From the NCBI GenBank assembly GCA_965205385.1, contig CBDBGS010000008.1, forward strand, positions 558,001 to 622,000: a stretch of 64,000 bases of DNA, given 5' to 3'. A model generated the notes under the pieces. That model worked only from the letters and a program-made list of their open reading frames with translations, was not told where the DNA came from and did no database searches. Positions 45,117-54,229 of this stretch are shown piece after piece (position 1 is the first letter of the stretch; every line of letters starts with the position of its first letter). The stretch comes from CATOSP01 sp965205385 (GTDB lineage: Bacteria > Chloroflexota > Dehalococcoidia > Lucifugimonadales > UBA3495). The position numbers were made by a program, and so were the translations under genes.

Positions 45117-46467
45117 TTGGTGCCCAGACTGCAACGGGGGCGGCTGGGTGAGCAAGCGGGTGCGGGTGGGACACCCGGATTTCGGCCAGGCCTTTCCCTG
45201 TCATTGCCAACAAGAAAAGGACCCGGACCAGCGTATAGAGTCGCTACGCCGCTATAGCAACCTGGGGCCGTTGTCCCATATCAACTTCGCCAACACCCGC
45301 GCCGAAGGCCCATTGGCCGACACGGTTAGCCGGCACATGTTCCGCCAGGCCTTCGAGGCCACTGCCAGGTTTAGCCAGGACCCCAACGGCTGGTTGGTAC
45401 TGTGCGGCCCCAGCGGCAGCGGCAAGACCCACCTGGCCGTCGCCGCGGCCAACAGGTGCGTGGAGCGCGGCCAGACCACCTTCTTCATAGTCGTGGCAGA
45501 CCTCATGGACCACCTCCGGGCTACATTTTCTCCTGAAAGCGACGTTTCATACGACGACCTGTTCGAGCAGGTGCGAAACGTCCCTGTGTTGGTTTTGGAC
45601 GATCTGGGAAACCAACCCTCCACACCCTGGGCCCAGGAAAAGCTGTTTCAGGTCATTAACCACCGCTTCAGCCGCGCATTGCCTACTGTGATCACCGTGC
45701 GCGGGCCCTTGCAGAGGCTTGACGAAGTGCTGCGGACCCGCATCGAATCCGAACAGGGTATCTCCACCGTTTACCACCTGGGCCAATACAACACGCGGTT
45801 GGCGCGGGGTATCGGAGACCTTCCCACGGGTATGCTTCAGCGGATGACCTTCGAGAGTTTCAGCCCCCAGGGCGGTGGCAATGCGACGGCTCAGGACAGG
45901 ATGTCCTTGAGTCACGCGAGGGAAGCGGCCAGGAATTTCGCCGACCATCCGGAGGGTTGGCTGCTATTTACCGGCCCCCATGGTTGCGGCAAGACTCATC
46001 TGGCCGTGGCGGTCGCGGGGGAGAGTTTGCGGAGAGAACGCCCCGTATTCTACGCCTTTGTGCCCAGCCTCTTGGACCACCTGCGGGCCACCTTCAGTCC
46101 GGATAGCCCGGTGGCCTACGACGAACTTTTCGAGCAGATCAAGTCGGTGCCTCTCCTGGTGCTCGACGACCTGGGAGCGGAAACCAGCACGCCTTGGGCG
46201 GAAGAGAAGCTCTACCAGATTGTGGTGTTCCGGCACGAGTCGAGGATGCCCACGATCATCACCACGTCCTTCGAGATAGACCAACTCGAAGGAACCAAGC
46301 CGCGTATCGCCTCACGATTGATGGACACAATAGTCGACTGGGTCCCGATACAGGCGCCCAACTACCGCGATCAGAGGCGAGGGGGTAGGCCGGGGCAGTC
46401 CACTCAGCCGAGTCCTCCCCGGGGCCGGGCGCCTGGGCGGAGAGGCTACCCGCCCCGTAACGGCTAG
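44989..46467 (+). CDS. DnaC-like helicase loader with two tandem AAA+ domains
   Basis: 492 residues from ATG 44989 (GAAGGGACC before it), inside the end of the DnaD gene. The N-terminal part has a Cys cluster CPDC...CHC (residues 45-48 and 71-73), a possible zinc site. Domain 1: Walker A GPSGSGKTH (140-148), Walker B VLVLDDLG (200-207). Domain 2: Walker A GPHGCGKTH (329-337), Walker B LLVLDDLGAE. Both are DnaC/IstB type, and both contain DHLRATFSP, so they are an internal duplication. Loaders normally have one domain. It is likely the cell's helicase loader. Confidence 0.85.
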   Translation: MESLGDILRRIAVRDTLRSTNGGGAGSHGNEQGAGQADSQDTDWCPDCNGGGWVSKRVRVGHPDFGQAFPCHCQQEKDPDQRIESLRRYSNLGPLSHINFANTRAEGPLADTVSRHMFRQAFEATARFSQDPNGWLVLCGPSGSGKTHLAVAAANRCVERGQTTFFIVVADLMDHLRATFSPESDVSYDDLFEQVRNVPVLVLDDLGNQPSTPWAQEKLFQVINHRFSRALPTVITVRGPLQRLDEVLRTRIESEQGISTVYHLGQYNTRLARGIGDLPTGMLQRMTFESFSPQGGGNATAQDRMSLSHAREAARNFADHPEGWLLFTGPHGCGKTHLAVAVAGESLRRERPVFYAFVPSLLDHLRATFSPDSPVAYDELFEQIKSVPLLVLDDLGAETSTPWAEEKLYQIVVFRHESRMPTIITTSFEIDQLEGTKPRIASRLMDTIVDWVPIQAPNYRDQRRGGRPGQSTQPSPPRGRAPGRRGYPPRNG

Positions 46468-46870
46468 CTTCGCTTCTTGCGGCGTCGCTCTACCTAACGG
46501 CCCCCTCCCCAGGGAGACGGGCCTTTCTGATTTAGTGTGGCGGTCGCGAATCCCATAGGTGTGATGAAACCGGCCTCCATATTTTCTCGTAGATTCATAA
46601 TATATACTATTGGAAGTTTCCGGGCACGCGGAATGGGCCCGGGTGGATAGTGATGGGTATGGTCTTGCGGCTGGCTGCAGCAGCCGTGGATCATGAGTGC
46701 GTAGGCTCCGTCCGGCGATCGGAAGAATTTCCCCACATAGCAATAGGAGGTGGGCAGCCGAAACCGGCTCCGAGAGGAGCAATGATTAGGATTGACAACT
46801 GGTCCGATAGCGAACCAAAAATGGGCCCTTGTGAACCCCGGCCCCAACCTAAACTGAGGATGATGCCACT
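46468..46870 (+). promoter_or_regulatory. Long leader/promoter region of htrA
   Basis: A 403-base gap. An AT-rich block CATAATATATACTATTGG near 46,600 contains TATACT, a good -10 box, with TTTTCT about 17 bases before it. Transcription from there would leave about 250 bases of leader before the htrA ATG. The leader can fold: AGCCG-AAAC-CGGCT and GCTCC-GAGA-GGAGC lie next to each other near 46,755-46,781. A minus-strand frame 46494-46847 is open but is not convincing. No known riboswitch was recognised. Confidence 0.35.
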
Positions 46871-48103
46871 ATGAATGGACTGTCTAAATCGTTTGCCCTG
46901 GCGGTGACCTCGCTTTCGATGGCCGTAATCGCCGTGGTCGCGTTTGCCTGGTTCGGTCCTGGACTGGAGAGGATCACGCCTCCAGCGTCGGCAGCCCTTT
47001 TTGACGAGGGTTTAGTGCAGAGAATCTACGAGGAAACCAGCTCGGCGGTCGTGGATATTAACGTGGACTTAGAGGAATCGGGTTCCTTCAACCGTCTTGG
47101 CGCGGGTTCCGGGTTCCTGATCGACATGGACGGTCACATCGTGACCAATAATCATGTGATCCAAAATGCCGACCGCGTGCGCGTGTCGTTCCAGGACCGC
47201 ACTAGCGTGGACGCCGAGGTTCTCGGCACCAACCCGGCCAATGATCTGGCTCTGATTAAGGTCGACCCAGAGGCGGTCGCCAACATCACCCCGCTAACCC
47301 TGGGAGATTCGGACAGCCTGCGCCCGGGTCAATTGGCCATTGCCATAGGCAGCCCCTTCGGCCTGGGAGGCTCGGTGACAGTGGGGGTGATTAGCGGTGT
47401 GGACCGCACGATTAACAGCGACATCGCCCGCCCCATTTCCGGTGTGGTGCAGACCGACGCCCTGATCAACCCCGGAAATTCCGGCGGACCGCTTCTAAAT
47501 CGCGATGGGGATGTGGTGGGTATTAACACCGCGATTCAGGTCTCCTCCCCGATTCGGTCGCCTCGTAACCTGGGACAGGGCAGCATCGGATTTGCGGTGC
47601 CGACCAATACGCTGAACAACCTCCTTCCCAGGCTCAAGGTCAAGGGAGAAATCAGGCCCCCGTGGCTTGGCATCAGCGCCGCCACGCTGGAGCCTTTGAT
47701 CGTCGAGATGCTCGAGCTTCCCGTGGACAGCGGCGTCTACGTCACCCAGGTTATGAGCGGCAGCCCCGCCAAGGATTCCGGACTAATTCCTTCGGGCACC
47801 GATCAGCAGGGCGCTCCAACCCGCGGCGGCGACATCATAGTCTCTGTAAATGGCGTGCCGGTTGTGACGGTCGCCGACCTGATAACCGAGCTGAACAAGC
47901 ACCTGCCAGGGGACGAAATCAGCCTGACCGTGGTCCGGGATGGGGACGAGACCGCCGTTCCATTGACTCTGGGAGAGTGGCCCGAGGACCGGGAGTTCCA
48001 CAATAGGACTCAGGGTCCAATGCCCAATCCCCACGACCGGTTCGGACCGGGCAATCCGGGAATTCCGCTGCCCGACCTGTTCCCGAAGAATGACCCCAAG
48101 TAG
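46871..48103 (+). CDS. HtrA/DegP-type serine protease with PDZ domain
   Basis: 410 residues. A membrane helix or uncleaved signal lies at residues 8-28, so the protease is outside the inner membrane. The catalytic triad is His95 (NNHVI), Asp125 (NDLALIK) and Ser204 (GNSGGPLL). One PDZ domain follows at about 255-360 (WLGISAATLEPLI, GGDIIVSVNGVPV). It degrades or refolds misfolded exported proteins. The C-terminus is a Pro/Asn-rich tail. Its stop is 32 bases from the convergent dCTP deaminase gene. Confidence 0.95.
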   Translation: MNGLSKSFALAVTSLSMAVIAVVAFAWFGPGLERITPPASAALFDEGLVQRIYEETSSAVVDINVDLEESGSFNRLGAGSGFLIDMDGHIVTNNHVIQNADRVRVSFQDRTSVDAEVLGTNPANDLALIKVDPEAVANITPLTLGDSDSLRPGQLAIAIGSPFGLGGSVTVGVISGVDRTINSDIARPISGVVQTDALINPGNSGGPLLNRDGDVVGINTAIQVSSPIRSPRNLGQGSIGFAVPTNTLNNLLPRLKVKGEIRPPWLGISAATLEPLIVEMLELPVDSGVYVTQVMSGSPAKDSGLIPSGTDQQGAPTRGGDIIVSVNGVPVVTVADLITELNKHLPGDEISLTVVRDGDETAVPLTLGEWPEDREFHNRTQGPMPNPHDRFGPGNPGIPLPDLFPKNDPK

Positions 48104-48135
48104 GCAATCAAACCGGAGGCAAGCGGGCGGGACGC

Positions 48136-49293
48136 CTAGAAGAGGGGTAGTTGCCGCGTTGGGACAGGCGCATTCGCCCGTTTGAAATGCTTGCTCAACG
48201 TTAGCTCCTGGTACTGGTAAGAGGAGCCGACGTCCGCGCCGTAAAGTACGCCTGGAGCTTCAGCCATGGTCTGGAACTCCAGGCGGCATACTTTCTGCCG
48301 GTTCTCGATCATGAACGGGACATCGTGGGCCCGTACTTCCAGGACCGCCTTGCTGCCAGGTGAGAGCCCCTGGTGGTCGTAGCCGAAACCGGGGTCGAAA
48401 AATCCGGCATAGTGAGTCCGCAACTCCCCGCTGGTGGGGTCATAGGCCGTCATCTCCGCGGCGTATCCTGGAGGCACGGTGACCGTCTCCGAGGAGAGAA
48501 GCAGGTAGAATTCCTCCGGCTCCAACACCAACCGCTGTTGCCGTTCTCGGAAAACAGGCTCCCAAAAGTCCTCGACGTCGTACTTGTCCACGGTGGAAAG
48601 GTCTAGTAGGAAGCTGTTTCTTCGCGCTTTGTAACCGACGACCCTGTCGGCGTCTCCAGAGAGGTCGATGCTAAGAAACACCGAATTGGCGGCCCGGACG
48701 TCCGCCGGGTCACCCGGCTTGCCTGGTTGGGTTTGGGGTTGGTCATCCCCTGCTTGCTCGGGGCGGTGTGATGCTATGTACGCCCCTTTAATCAGGCGCA
48801 GTTGGTTTAGGGATATGCCTTCCTTTACGTAAATGGTGAAGGACCTGGACGCCACTTCCAGGTATAGCTTGCCGTGGTAGCCGGGCTTGATTTCGTCGAA
48901 CCTGTCGCTGTGGTCGGTGATGACCCGGGTGAAGATGTCCAGCCTTCCCGTGGAACTTCGCGGGTTGGTCTTGGCATGGATGTCTGGGGGAAGGCGCAGC
49001 TCTTCAATCAAGGGGATGAGGTAGGGGCGTTCCCGCTCCAGGATAGCCCCGTCCCGGATATCGATCTCATCCATGACGAAGTCGGTCTGTTTGTTCTCCA
49101 CTGACTTGTCATGAGGGAGGAAGCTGCACCGTAGGCGGTAGGCCTTGGGACCGAGGCGCAGATCAAGGCTCGCCGGTTGGAAACTCTCGTCCGGAATCCG
49201 GTATTCGGCTGATGAGACCAGGCCCGAGTCGACGGCCTGGCGCAACCAATGGGATGGGAAGATCCCTTCAGAAGTGAACGGGCCTTCAGTCAT
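48136..49293 (-). CDS. dcd: 2'-deoxycytidine 5'-triphosphate deaminase, long two-domain type
   Basis: 385 residues, like the long dCTP deaminases of about 370 residues (PF06559) that contain two trimer-like domains. N-terminal motif: SFQPASLDLRLGPKAYRL. The catalytic-region motif is KTNPRSSTGRLDIFTRV. The second half repeats beta-barrel features (DFWEPVFRE, PGYAAEMTAYDPTSGELRTHYAGFFDPGFG). It makes dUTP from dCTP for thymidylate synthesis. The ending TRQLPLF is unusual. It runs opposite to htrA and next to the Gfo/Idh gene. Confidence 0.88.
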   Translation of the reverse strand: MTEGPFTSEGIFPSHWLRQAVDSGLVSSAEYRIPDESFQPASLDLRLGPKAYRLRCSFLPHDKSVENKQTDFVMDEIDIRDGAILERERPYLIPLIEELRLPPDIHAKTNPRSSTGRLDIFTRVITDHSDRFDEIKPGYHGKLYLEVASRSFTIYVKEGISLNQLRLIKGAYIASHRPEQAGDDQPQTQPGKPGDPADVRAANSVFLSIDLSGDADRVVGYKARRNSFLLDLSTVDKYDVEDFWEPVFRERQQRLVLEPEEFYLLLSSETVTVPPGYAAEMTAYDPTSGELRTHYAGFFDPGFGYDHQGLSPGSKAVLEVRAHDVPFMIENRQKVCRLEFQTMAEAPGVLYGADVGSSYQYQELTLSKHFKRANAPVPTRQLPLF

Positions 49294-49379
49294 CCCATTC
49301 CTCGGGCGGCTGTGCGCAGGTAGTGGACCACTCCGGCCGGGTCACAGCCGCCGTTGACGTCAAAGAACGCGCTCCGGGT

Positions 49380-50417
49380 CTACAGGGGAAGGGACACGGC
49401 CTGCCCGGTCTGGGCGCTGCGGGTCACGGCCTCGGTCCACTCCATGTAGTGAACGCCAACATCGAAGGGAGTCCTGGTGATCTCTTCTTGACCCCGGATG
49501 GCGTTCACGAATTCTTCCTCGACCCGCCAGAAGCCCTGCTTCGCCTCTGGCACCGGGACTTCGGCAAGCTCGTGACCGCCCCGCTTTCCGGCGTAGATGT
49601 TAAGCCGGTGGTCCAGGCGGATTGTGCCCTCACTACCGAACAGCCAGACCTCGTTGCCGTTGGACAGCCCAGTCGCCGCGCTAAACTTCAGGTGCGCCTG
49701 AGCGCCGTTTGCCAGTTGACAGAGGATGTCAACGTGGTCTGGGATGGTCACCGCGTGCCGGGTACCAGATTCGTCGGTGCGGTGGGGGACGTTGATCTTG
49801 CTCATGGCCATGACTTTCGTCGCGCGGCCAACCCAGCGGATCATAGCCTCGTACCAGATGCCCATGTTGAGGATGTTGAAGCCACTGATGTCCCGGTTGT
49901 GACGCCAATGCAGGGGGCTGGTGGTGTCGACGAATTCCGGTCCCAGGGACTGAAGTTCTACCGATAGCAACTCGCCCAGGTAGCCGTCTCCGATCATTTC
50001 CTGGAGCATGTTGTCCACCTTGAAGGACAGGGGCGAGGGCACGATCTGGGCGACCAGCCCCGGGTTGCGCCTGGACGCGGCCAGCATCTCGCGGGCATCC
50101 TGGGCTGTGGCGGCCATGCGAGCCTCGCAGAGCACGTGTTTCCCGGCTTCCAGGGCCGCTACAGTTAGGGTGCGGTGCATGTTGGGCCAGGTGCCGATAC
50201 ACACCGCATTGATGCTGTCATCCTCCAGAAGCGCCCGCCAGTTGTCGTGCACCTCCGGGATGTTGAACTGGTCCGCTACCCGGCGGCCAGATTCCCGGCT
50301 CCGGTTGGCGACGCTCACTATGTCGACACCATCGACCGTATTAAAGCCTGGTATGTGGCGCTCCCTGGTATTTCTGCCGGCGCCGATTAATCCCACCCGG
50401 ACCTCTTCATTGGGCAT
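49380..50417 (-). CDS. Gfo/Idh/MocA family oxidoreductase
   Basis: 345 residues from ATG 50417, with AAGGAGG before it; the frame is open to 50513 without a better start. The Rossmann motif is VGLIGAGRNTRERHIPGF, and the C-terminal part contains PLHWRHNRDISGFNILNMGIWYEAM and NAIRGQEEITRTPFDVGVHYMEWTEA, typical of the family. It oxidises a sugar or inositol-like alcohol with NAD(P). A truncated paralogue with about the same C-terminus follows at 50437-50976, so the two were a tandem duplication. Confidence 0.9.
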   Translation of the reverse strand: MPNEEVRVGLIGAGRNTRERHIPGFNTVDGVDIVSVANRSRESGRRVADQFNIPEVHDNWRALLEDDSINAVCIGTWPNMHRTLTVAALEAGKHVLCEARMAATAQDAREMLAASRRNPGLVAQIVPSPLSFKVDNMLQEMIGDGYLGELLSVELQSLGPEFVDTTSPLHWRHNRDISGFNILNMGIWYEAMIRWVGRATKVMAMSKINVPHRTDESGTRHAVTIPDHVDILCQLANGAQAHLKFSAATGLSNGNEVWLFGSEGTIRLDHRLNIYAGKRGGHELAEVPVPEAKQGFWRVEEEFVNAIRGQEEITRTPFDVGVHYMEWTEAVTRSAQTGQAVSLPL

Positions 50418-50436
50418 GATTTGCCTCCTTTGGGAG

Positions 50437-50976
50437 TTAAAGCGGTAGGGAGATGGCCTGTCCAGTCTGGGAACTGCGGGCCACAGCCTCCGTGAATTCC
50501 ATGTAATGCACACCCACGTCGAATGGCGTGAGGGTTACTGTCTCTTGGCCTCGGATCGCGTTGATGAATTCCTTTTCAACGCGCCAGCCCCCTCGTTTCT
50601 CCGGTGGGATGACGATCTCTTGAAGACCGTCCTCGCCACGGCGTCCGCCATGAAGCGTGTTCATCGGCGGGCCGCTAAGGCGCAGGGTGCCTTCGGAGCC
50701 GAAAAGCCAAAGCTCTGAGCCTGTCTGCAGCCCAGCAACCGAACTCCAACTGAGGTCCGCTTGAGCGCCGCAGGCCATCTGGCAGATTACGCTGATATGG
50801 TCGGGGACCGATACGGACCGTACACGCCCGTTCTGGTCGACGCGTTGCTGTACGCATACCTTGGTCATCGCCATGACCTTCGTGGCGGGACCCACGTAGC
50901 GCATAACCTGCTCATACCAGATACCCATACTCATGGCGTTGTAGCCGCTCAGGTCCCTGTCCTGCCGCCAGTGCAT
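50437..50976 (-). pseudogene. Truncated Gfo/Idh/MocA oxidoreductase
   Basis: 179 residues, equal to the C-terminal half of the neighbour: HWRQDRDLSGYN, MSMGIWYEQVMRYVGPATKVMAM and NAIRGQETVTLTPFDVGVHYMEF. The Rossmann N-terminal half is absent: upstream of residue 1 the homology ends and an in-frame stop (TGA, complement around 50,983) follows. The region beyond belongs to the phage-like island. The gene was probably cut by the element's insertion. Confidence 0.8.
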
Positions 50977-51287
50977 CGTAGGTCACAAAAGCAGCTTGAG
51001 TAGCTGGCTTTCCTCCATTCCTCTCTGATATTCACCCAAGCTCAATAAGGACCAGCCCCGAGCCCGCGGTACCCCTCTGGAGAACGTCCAAGACCGCCAG
51101 GCCCTCCAGGAGGTTATGCCACGGCATAACTCCCTCACCCCTCTTCACGACAAGGACCCCCTGCCAGATACCTCCAACACCGGAAGACCGCGGCAAGGAC
51201 GCAGGCCATGAGCAAGCCGGAAATAGTCTAGCAGTGCTTACTAGATTGTCAATATAACCCCGAACGACAATGGGCAAAGAGGCAAGG
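50977..51287. other. Left boundary of the phage-like island
   Basis: 311 bases from the broken Gfo/Idh gene to the first plus-strand regulator. No tRNA, integrase or recombination gene is present. CTAGATTGTCAATATAA at 51241-51257 is AT-rich and may be part of the regulator's promoter. The attachment site, if any, should be near 50,975-51,000, but its other copy lies outside the window and cannot be matched. A minus-strand frame at 51032-51985 is a shadow of the regulator genes. Confidence 0.45.
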
Positions 51288-51865
51288 ATGCCACAATCAT
51301 CCATCGATCTCATTGTCGTCATGAATTTGAAGACGGCGCTCAAGCGGCGGGGAAGATCCGCATATTCGATCGCCACCGCATTGGGGCATCCCAACAACTG
51401 GCTATACCAGGTCCTGAACCAAAAGAGCGGGCTCTTGATTCCATCGCTTCGGAAGATAGCAAAAGAACTGGGCGTATCTCCAGGTTCCCTGATTGACGCG
51501 CCACAGGACATCCCGAACACGAACGGCCATGTCGGCCCGGACGCGTCCATCACAGGACACCGGCTGGCTAAGACCAGGGAGAAATTGGGGAGAACCCAGA
51601 GCGAACTGGCGGCTGCCCTCGGCGCCCCTACAACCGGCACGCGATTTCCGAAGTGGAAAGTGGATAAGGAAATCTCCCGCTCGACCGGGCAGCCCTGGCA
51701 GCGCGGAAACTCGATGTGTCCCTCGACTACCTCGCGGGCCTGACCGACGATCCCACGCCCCGGGACGCGCAACACCTCAGACAGCCGCAGGACAAACCAC
51801 AAGACGCAGGCCGGACGGCCGGCGAAGACCAGAAGGCGGCCGTCCCAGTCCAACAGGAGCAGACG
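51288..51865 (+). pseudogene. Two-HTH XRE-type regulator, frameshifted
   Basis: The first half (frame from 51288) has an HTH: YSIATALGHPNNWLYQVLN, then GLLIPSLRKIAKELGVSPGSL. A second HTH starts at HRLAKTREKLGRTQSELAAALG and runs to KVDKEISR. One base is missing near 51680 (CGCTC where CGCCTC is expected). The shifted frame then reads LDRAALAARKLDVSLDYLAGLTDD, the normal end of such regulators. Read in sequence it ends at TAG/stop 51743 after a short extra tail. The restored protein is a phage repressor-like regulator. Confidence 0.7.
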
Positions 51866-52129
51866 ATGACGATGACCATAACCCCCAACATCCAACGCAT
51901 CCGGGGCAGGATCGCCGAGATAGGAATAATCCAGGCCGACCTGGCCATTCACCTGGGAATCCACGAGTCGCTGCTCAACGCGCACCTACGCGGTCGCCGC
52001 CCCCTGCCGGAGGGATTGGAGGAACACATCCACTTCACCCTGGACCTGATAGAACGCGCGAAGCGCGCCGGAAAGCAGGCGGAGAACCAGGTGATGGGAG
52101 AGGCCCAAACGGAATGGCGGCGCAACTGA
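51866..52129 (+). CDS. Small HTH-like phage protein
   Basis: 87 residues from ATG 51866, with AGGAG 7 bases before it. The frame is the same as the shifted tail of the previous gene. The motif IRGRIAEIGIIQADLAIHLGIHESLLNAHLRGRRPLPEG is a lambda-repressor-like HTH. The C-terminus is helical. It may be a Cro-like or second regulator of the element. It is 42 bases before the GG-motif gene. Confidence 0.65.
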   Translation: MTMTITPNIQRIRGRIAEIGIIQADLAIHLGIHESLLNAHLRGRRPLPEGLEEHIHFTLDLIERAKRAGKQAENQVMGEAQTEWRRN

Positions 52130-52171
52130 TACCCGAGAGACGCGAAAGGACACGGAGCAGGTGAAATAGCC

Positions 52172-52531
52172 ATGCGCCCCAGCGCCATCGCCAGGCGGCA
52201 AAGGAACCGGACAGAACGGGCCCGCAAGGGTGGCCTGGCGACCATGGCCAAGTACGGCCGGGAGCACTACGCGCGGATCGGCAAGCTCGGAGGCCGCCCC
52301 ACCTTCCACGAAGCCGTGGCGAAAGCCAGGGCGCGGGAAGCCGAAGTCCAATCCAAGAGGACCATGCCCGGCAGGCCGCGGAGAGCCCCACCTGCGGGTG
52401 AGACCAAAGAGGCCCCAACCGCGGGTGAGACGAAGAAGGCGCCAGCCGACGCCGCGGCCTGCCGGGAACCCGCCCCGGACGGACCGGGGCCAGGGCAAGA
52501 ACACCTGCAGAACCGGAAGTTCGCGGGATAA
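52172..52531 (+). CDS. Small GG-motif (KGG-like) protein
   Basis: 119 residues. Residues 17-42 contain RKGGLATMAKYGREHYARIGKLGGRP, two GG motifs like those of stress-induced KGG-repeat proteins, here one and a half copies. Ala/Glu/Pro-rich tail of low complexity (PTAGETKKAPAD). Such small basic proteins are common in phages and bind DNA or unknown partners. The start has only a weak ribosome site. Confidence 0.55.
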   Translation: MRPSAIARRQRNRTERARKGGLATMAKYGREHYARIGKLGGRPTFHEAVAKARAREAEVQSKRTMPGRPRRAPPAGETKEAPTAGETKKAPADAAACREPAPDGPGPGQEHLQNRKFAG

Positions 52532-52754
52532 GCAAACGGGCCGCCGCCCTCTGCTGGGAGCAGGCCCGGCGGCGGCCAGCCAGGGCAACGTCCAACGAAA
52601 TAGAAAGGCCCGTTCCGCCGGGAGCAGCGGCGGAGCGGGCGAAAGCCGGGAGACCCCTGAAAAGATCTCGAATTTTATTGTAACACCCCCGTCCGAAATC
52701 GTTCAACGCCGCCGGAGCCGCCGCGGGAAAGAACGCCGGAAGAGGAGACAGAGG
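52532..52754 (+). promoter_or_regulatory. Hairpin-rich leader before the SNF2 helicase
   Basis: Two GC-rich hairpins: GGCCGCCGCC with GGCGGCGGCC near 52,540-52,582, and GCCCGTTCCGCC with GCGGCGGAGCGGGC near 52,608-52,642. An AT-rich stretch AATTTTATTGTAACA (near 52,672) follows. The layout resembles an attenuator or terminator followed by a promoter. No gene is seen. Confidence 0.4.
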
Positions 52755-54194
52755 ATGACGAGCGCCGCGCAGCCGCCCAAGCCGTGGAACCACCAGGTGA
52801 GGGCCCTGGACTTCATCCGGGACAAGCCCGGAGCCATGCTGGCAATGGACATGGGAGTGGGCAAGACGAAGATAGCCATCGACCTGATGAAGGAGATCGA
52901 GGCCCGCAGGACCCTGATCATGGCCCCCCTGTCAGTGGTGGACCACGTATGGCCCCGGGAGATAAGGACCCACAGCCGCCGGCAGGCGACGATCATCCCC
53001 CTGGGGGACCAGCTGCCCAACGTCCGGGCCAAGCTGAAGCGGGCCGTGGACGGCCTGGCCCTGGCCACGGCCAGGAATGGGCCGGCCGCGATCATCGTCA
53101 ACTACGAGTCGGCCTACCGTGAACCCCTGGGCGAGTGGCTGAAGAGCCAGCGCTGGGACCTGCTCATCATGGACGAGTCCCACCGCCTGAAGAGCCCCTC
53201 GGGCAAGATCAGCCGGTTCGCATCCCAACTGTCCGACCGGTCCAGACGGAGGCTCGCCCTCAGCGGCACGCCCATGCCCCACAGCCCGCTGGACATATAC
53301 GCCCAGTACCGGGCGGTGGACAAGAGCGTCTTCGGAGTCCACCACCAGCAGTTCAAGAACCGGTACGCCGAGTTTGAGATCGTCGCTCAGAAGGCGGCGG
53401 AGTATCCCGGTGACGAACCCGAAGTGATCCAAGCGGTATCCGGATACAGGAACCTGGAGGAGCTGAACCAGAAGTTCTACTCCCTGGCCTTCCGGGTCAC
53501 GGCGGCGGAGGTGCTGGACCTGCCGGGAGCCATTGAGACCTACACCCACGTCAACCTGGGGAAGAAGGCCCGGAGGCTCTACGACGAGATGGCCGTCAGG
53601 TTCCGCGCCGAACTGGACAGCGGGGAGATCGTGACCGCCGCCAACGCGCTGGTCCGGCTGGTGCGCTTCCAGCAGCTTACCTCGGGGTTCGCCGTCACCT
53701 CGGAAGGAAAGACCATCGAGATGGACGACGCCAAGACCCGGGCCCTGCAGGACATCCTGGCGGACCTACCCCGGAACGAGCCGGTGGTGGTCTTCGCCCG
53801 GTTCCGCAACGACCTGGACGCCATCGCCGCGACGGCGGAGAAGATGAAGCGGCCCCACTTCGAGATTTCGGGACGGGTGAAGTCGCTGGAGGAGTGGAAC
53901 GAAAGGGGCGGCGTGCTCGCGGTGCAGATCCAGGCCGGAGGGCTCGGGCTGGACCTTACCGCGGCCCGTTACTGCGTCTACTACAGCCTGGGCTTCAGCC
54001 TGGGTGATTATCTGCAGAGCGTGGCCCGGCTGCACCGGCCTGGACAGACCAGCCTGGTCGATTACATCCACCTGGTCGCAGCCGGGTCCATCGACGAGAT
54101 CATCGTCAACGCCCTGGCGGACAAGGAGGACGTCGTCAACCGCATCCTGGAGACCCGGGACCTGACCAACGGAGAGCTGACCAAAGCGGCCTGA
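52755..54194 (+). CDS. SNF2-type DEAD/DEAH helicase, phage
   Basis: 479 residues from ATG 52755 (GGAGA about 7 bases upstream); the frame opens at 52230. Walker A is MDMGVGKTKIA (31-41), motif II is DESH (140-143), and helicase C-terminal motifs are VVVFARFRNDLDAIA, QIQAGGLGLDLTAARYCVYYSLGFSLGDYLQ and QSVARLHRPGQ (motif VI). The set matches SF2 SNF2-like phage helicases. It likely remodels or unwinds DNA in the element's replication. No frameshift is seen, which contrasts with its neighbours. Confidence 0.9.
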   Translation: MTSAAQPPKPWNHQVRALDFIRDKPGAMLAMDMGVGKTKIAIDLMKEIEARRTLIMAPLSVVDHVWPREIRTHSRRQATIIPLGDQLPNVRAKLKRAVDGLALATARNGPAAIIVNYESAYREPLGEWLKSQRWDLLIMDESHRLKSPSGKISRFASQLSDRSRRRLALSGTPMPHSPLDIYAQYRAVDKSVFGVHHQQFKNRYAEFEIVAQKAAEYPGDEPEVIQAVSGYRNLEELNQKFYSLAFRVTAAEVLDLPGAIETYTHVNLGKKARRLYDEMAVRFRAELDSGEIVTAANALVRLVRFQQLTSGFAVTSEGKTIEMDDAKTRALQDILADLPRNEPVVVFARFRNDLDAIAATAEKMKRPHFEISGRVKSLEEWNERGGVLAVQIQAGGLGLDLTAARYCVYYSLGFSLGDYLQSVARLHRPGQTSLVDYIHLVAAGSIDEIIVNALADKEDVVNRILETRDLTNGELTKAA

Positions 54195-54229
54195 CGGACG
54201 GGCCGGACGAAAGAAGGAGAGGAAAGAGC

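Noticed and set aside
46494..46847. Minus-strand frame of 117 codons before htrA
   Set aside because: No domain, Pro/His-rich sequence and no ribosome site. Kept only as a remark in the leader entry.
51032..51985. Minus-strand frame of 317 codons across the island edge
   Set aside because: It covers the XRE regulators read in the other direction and has no known motif or ribosome site.
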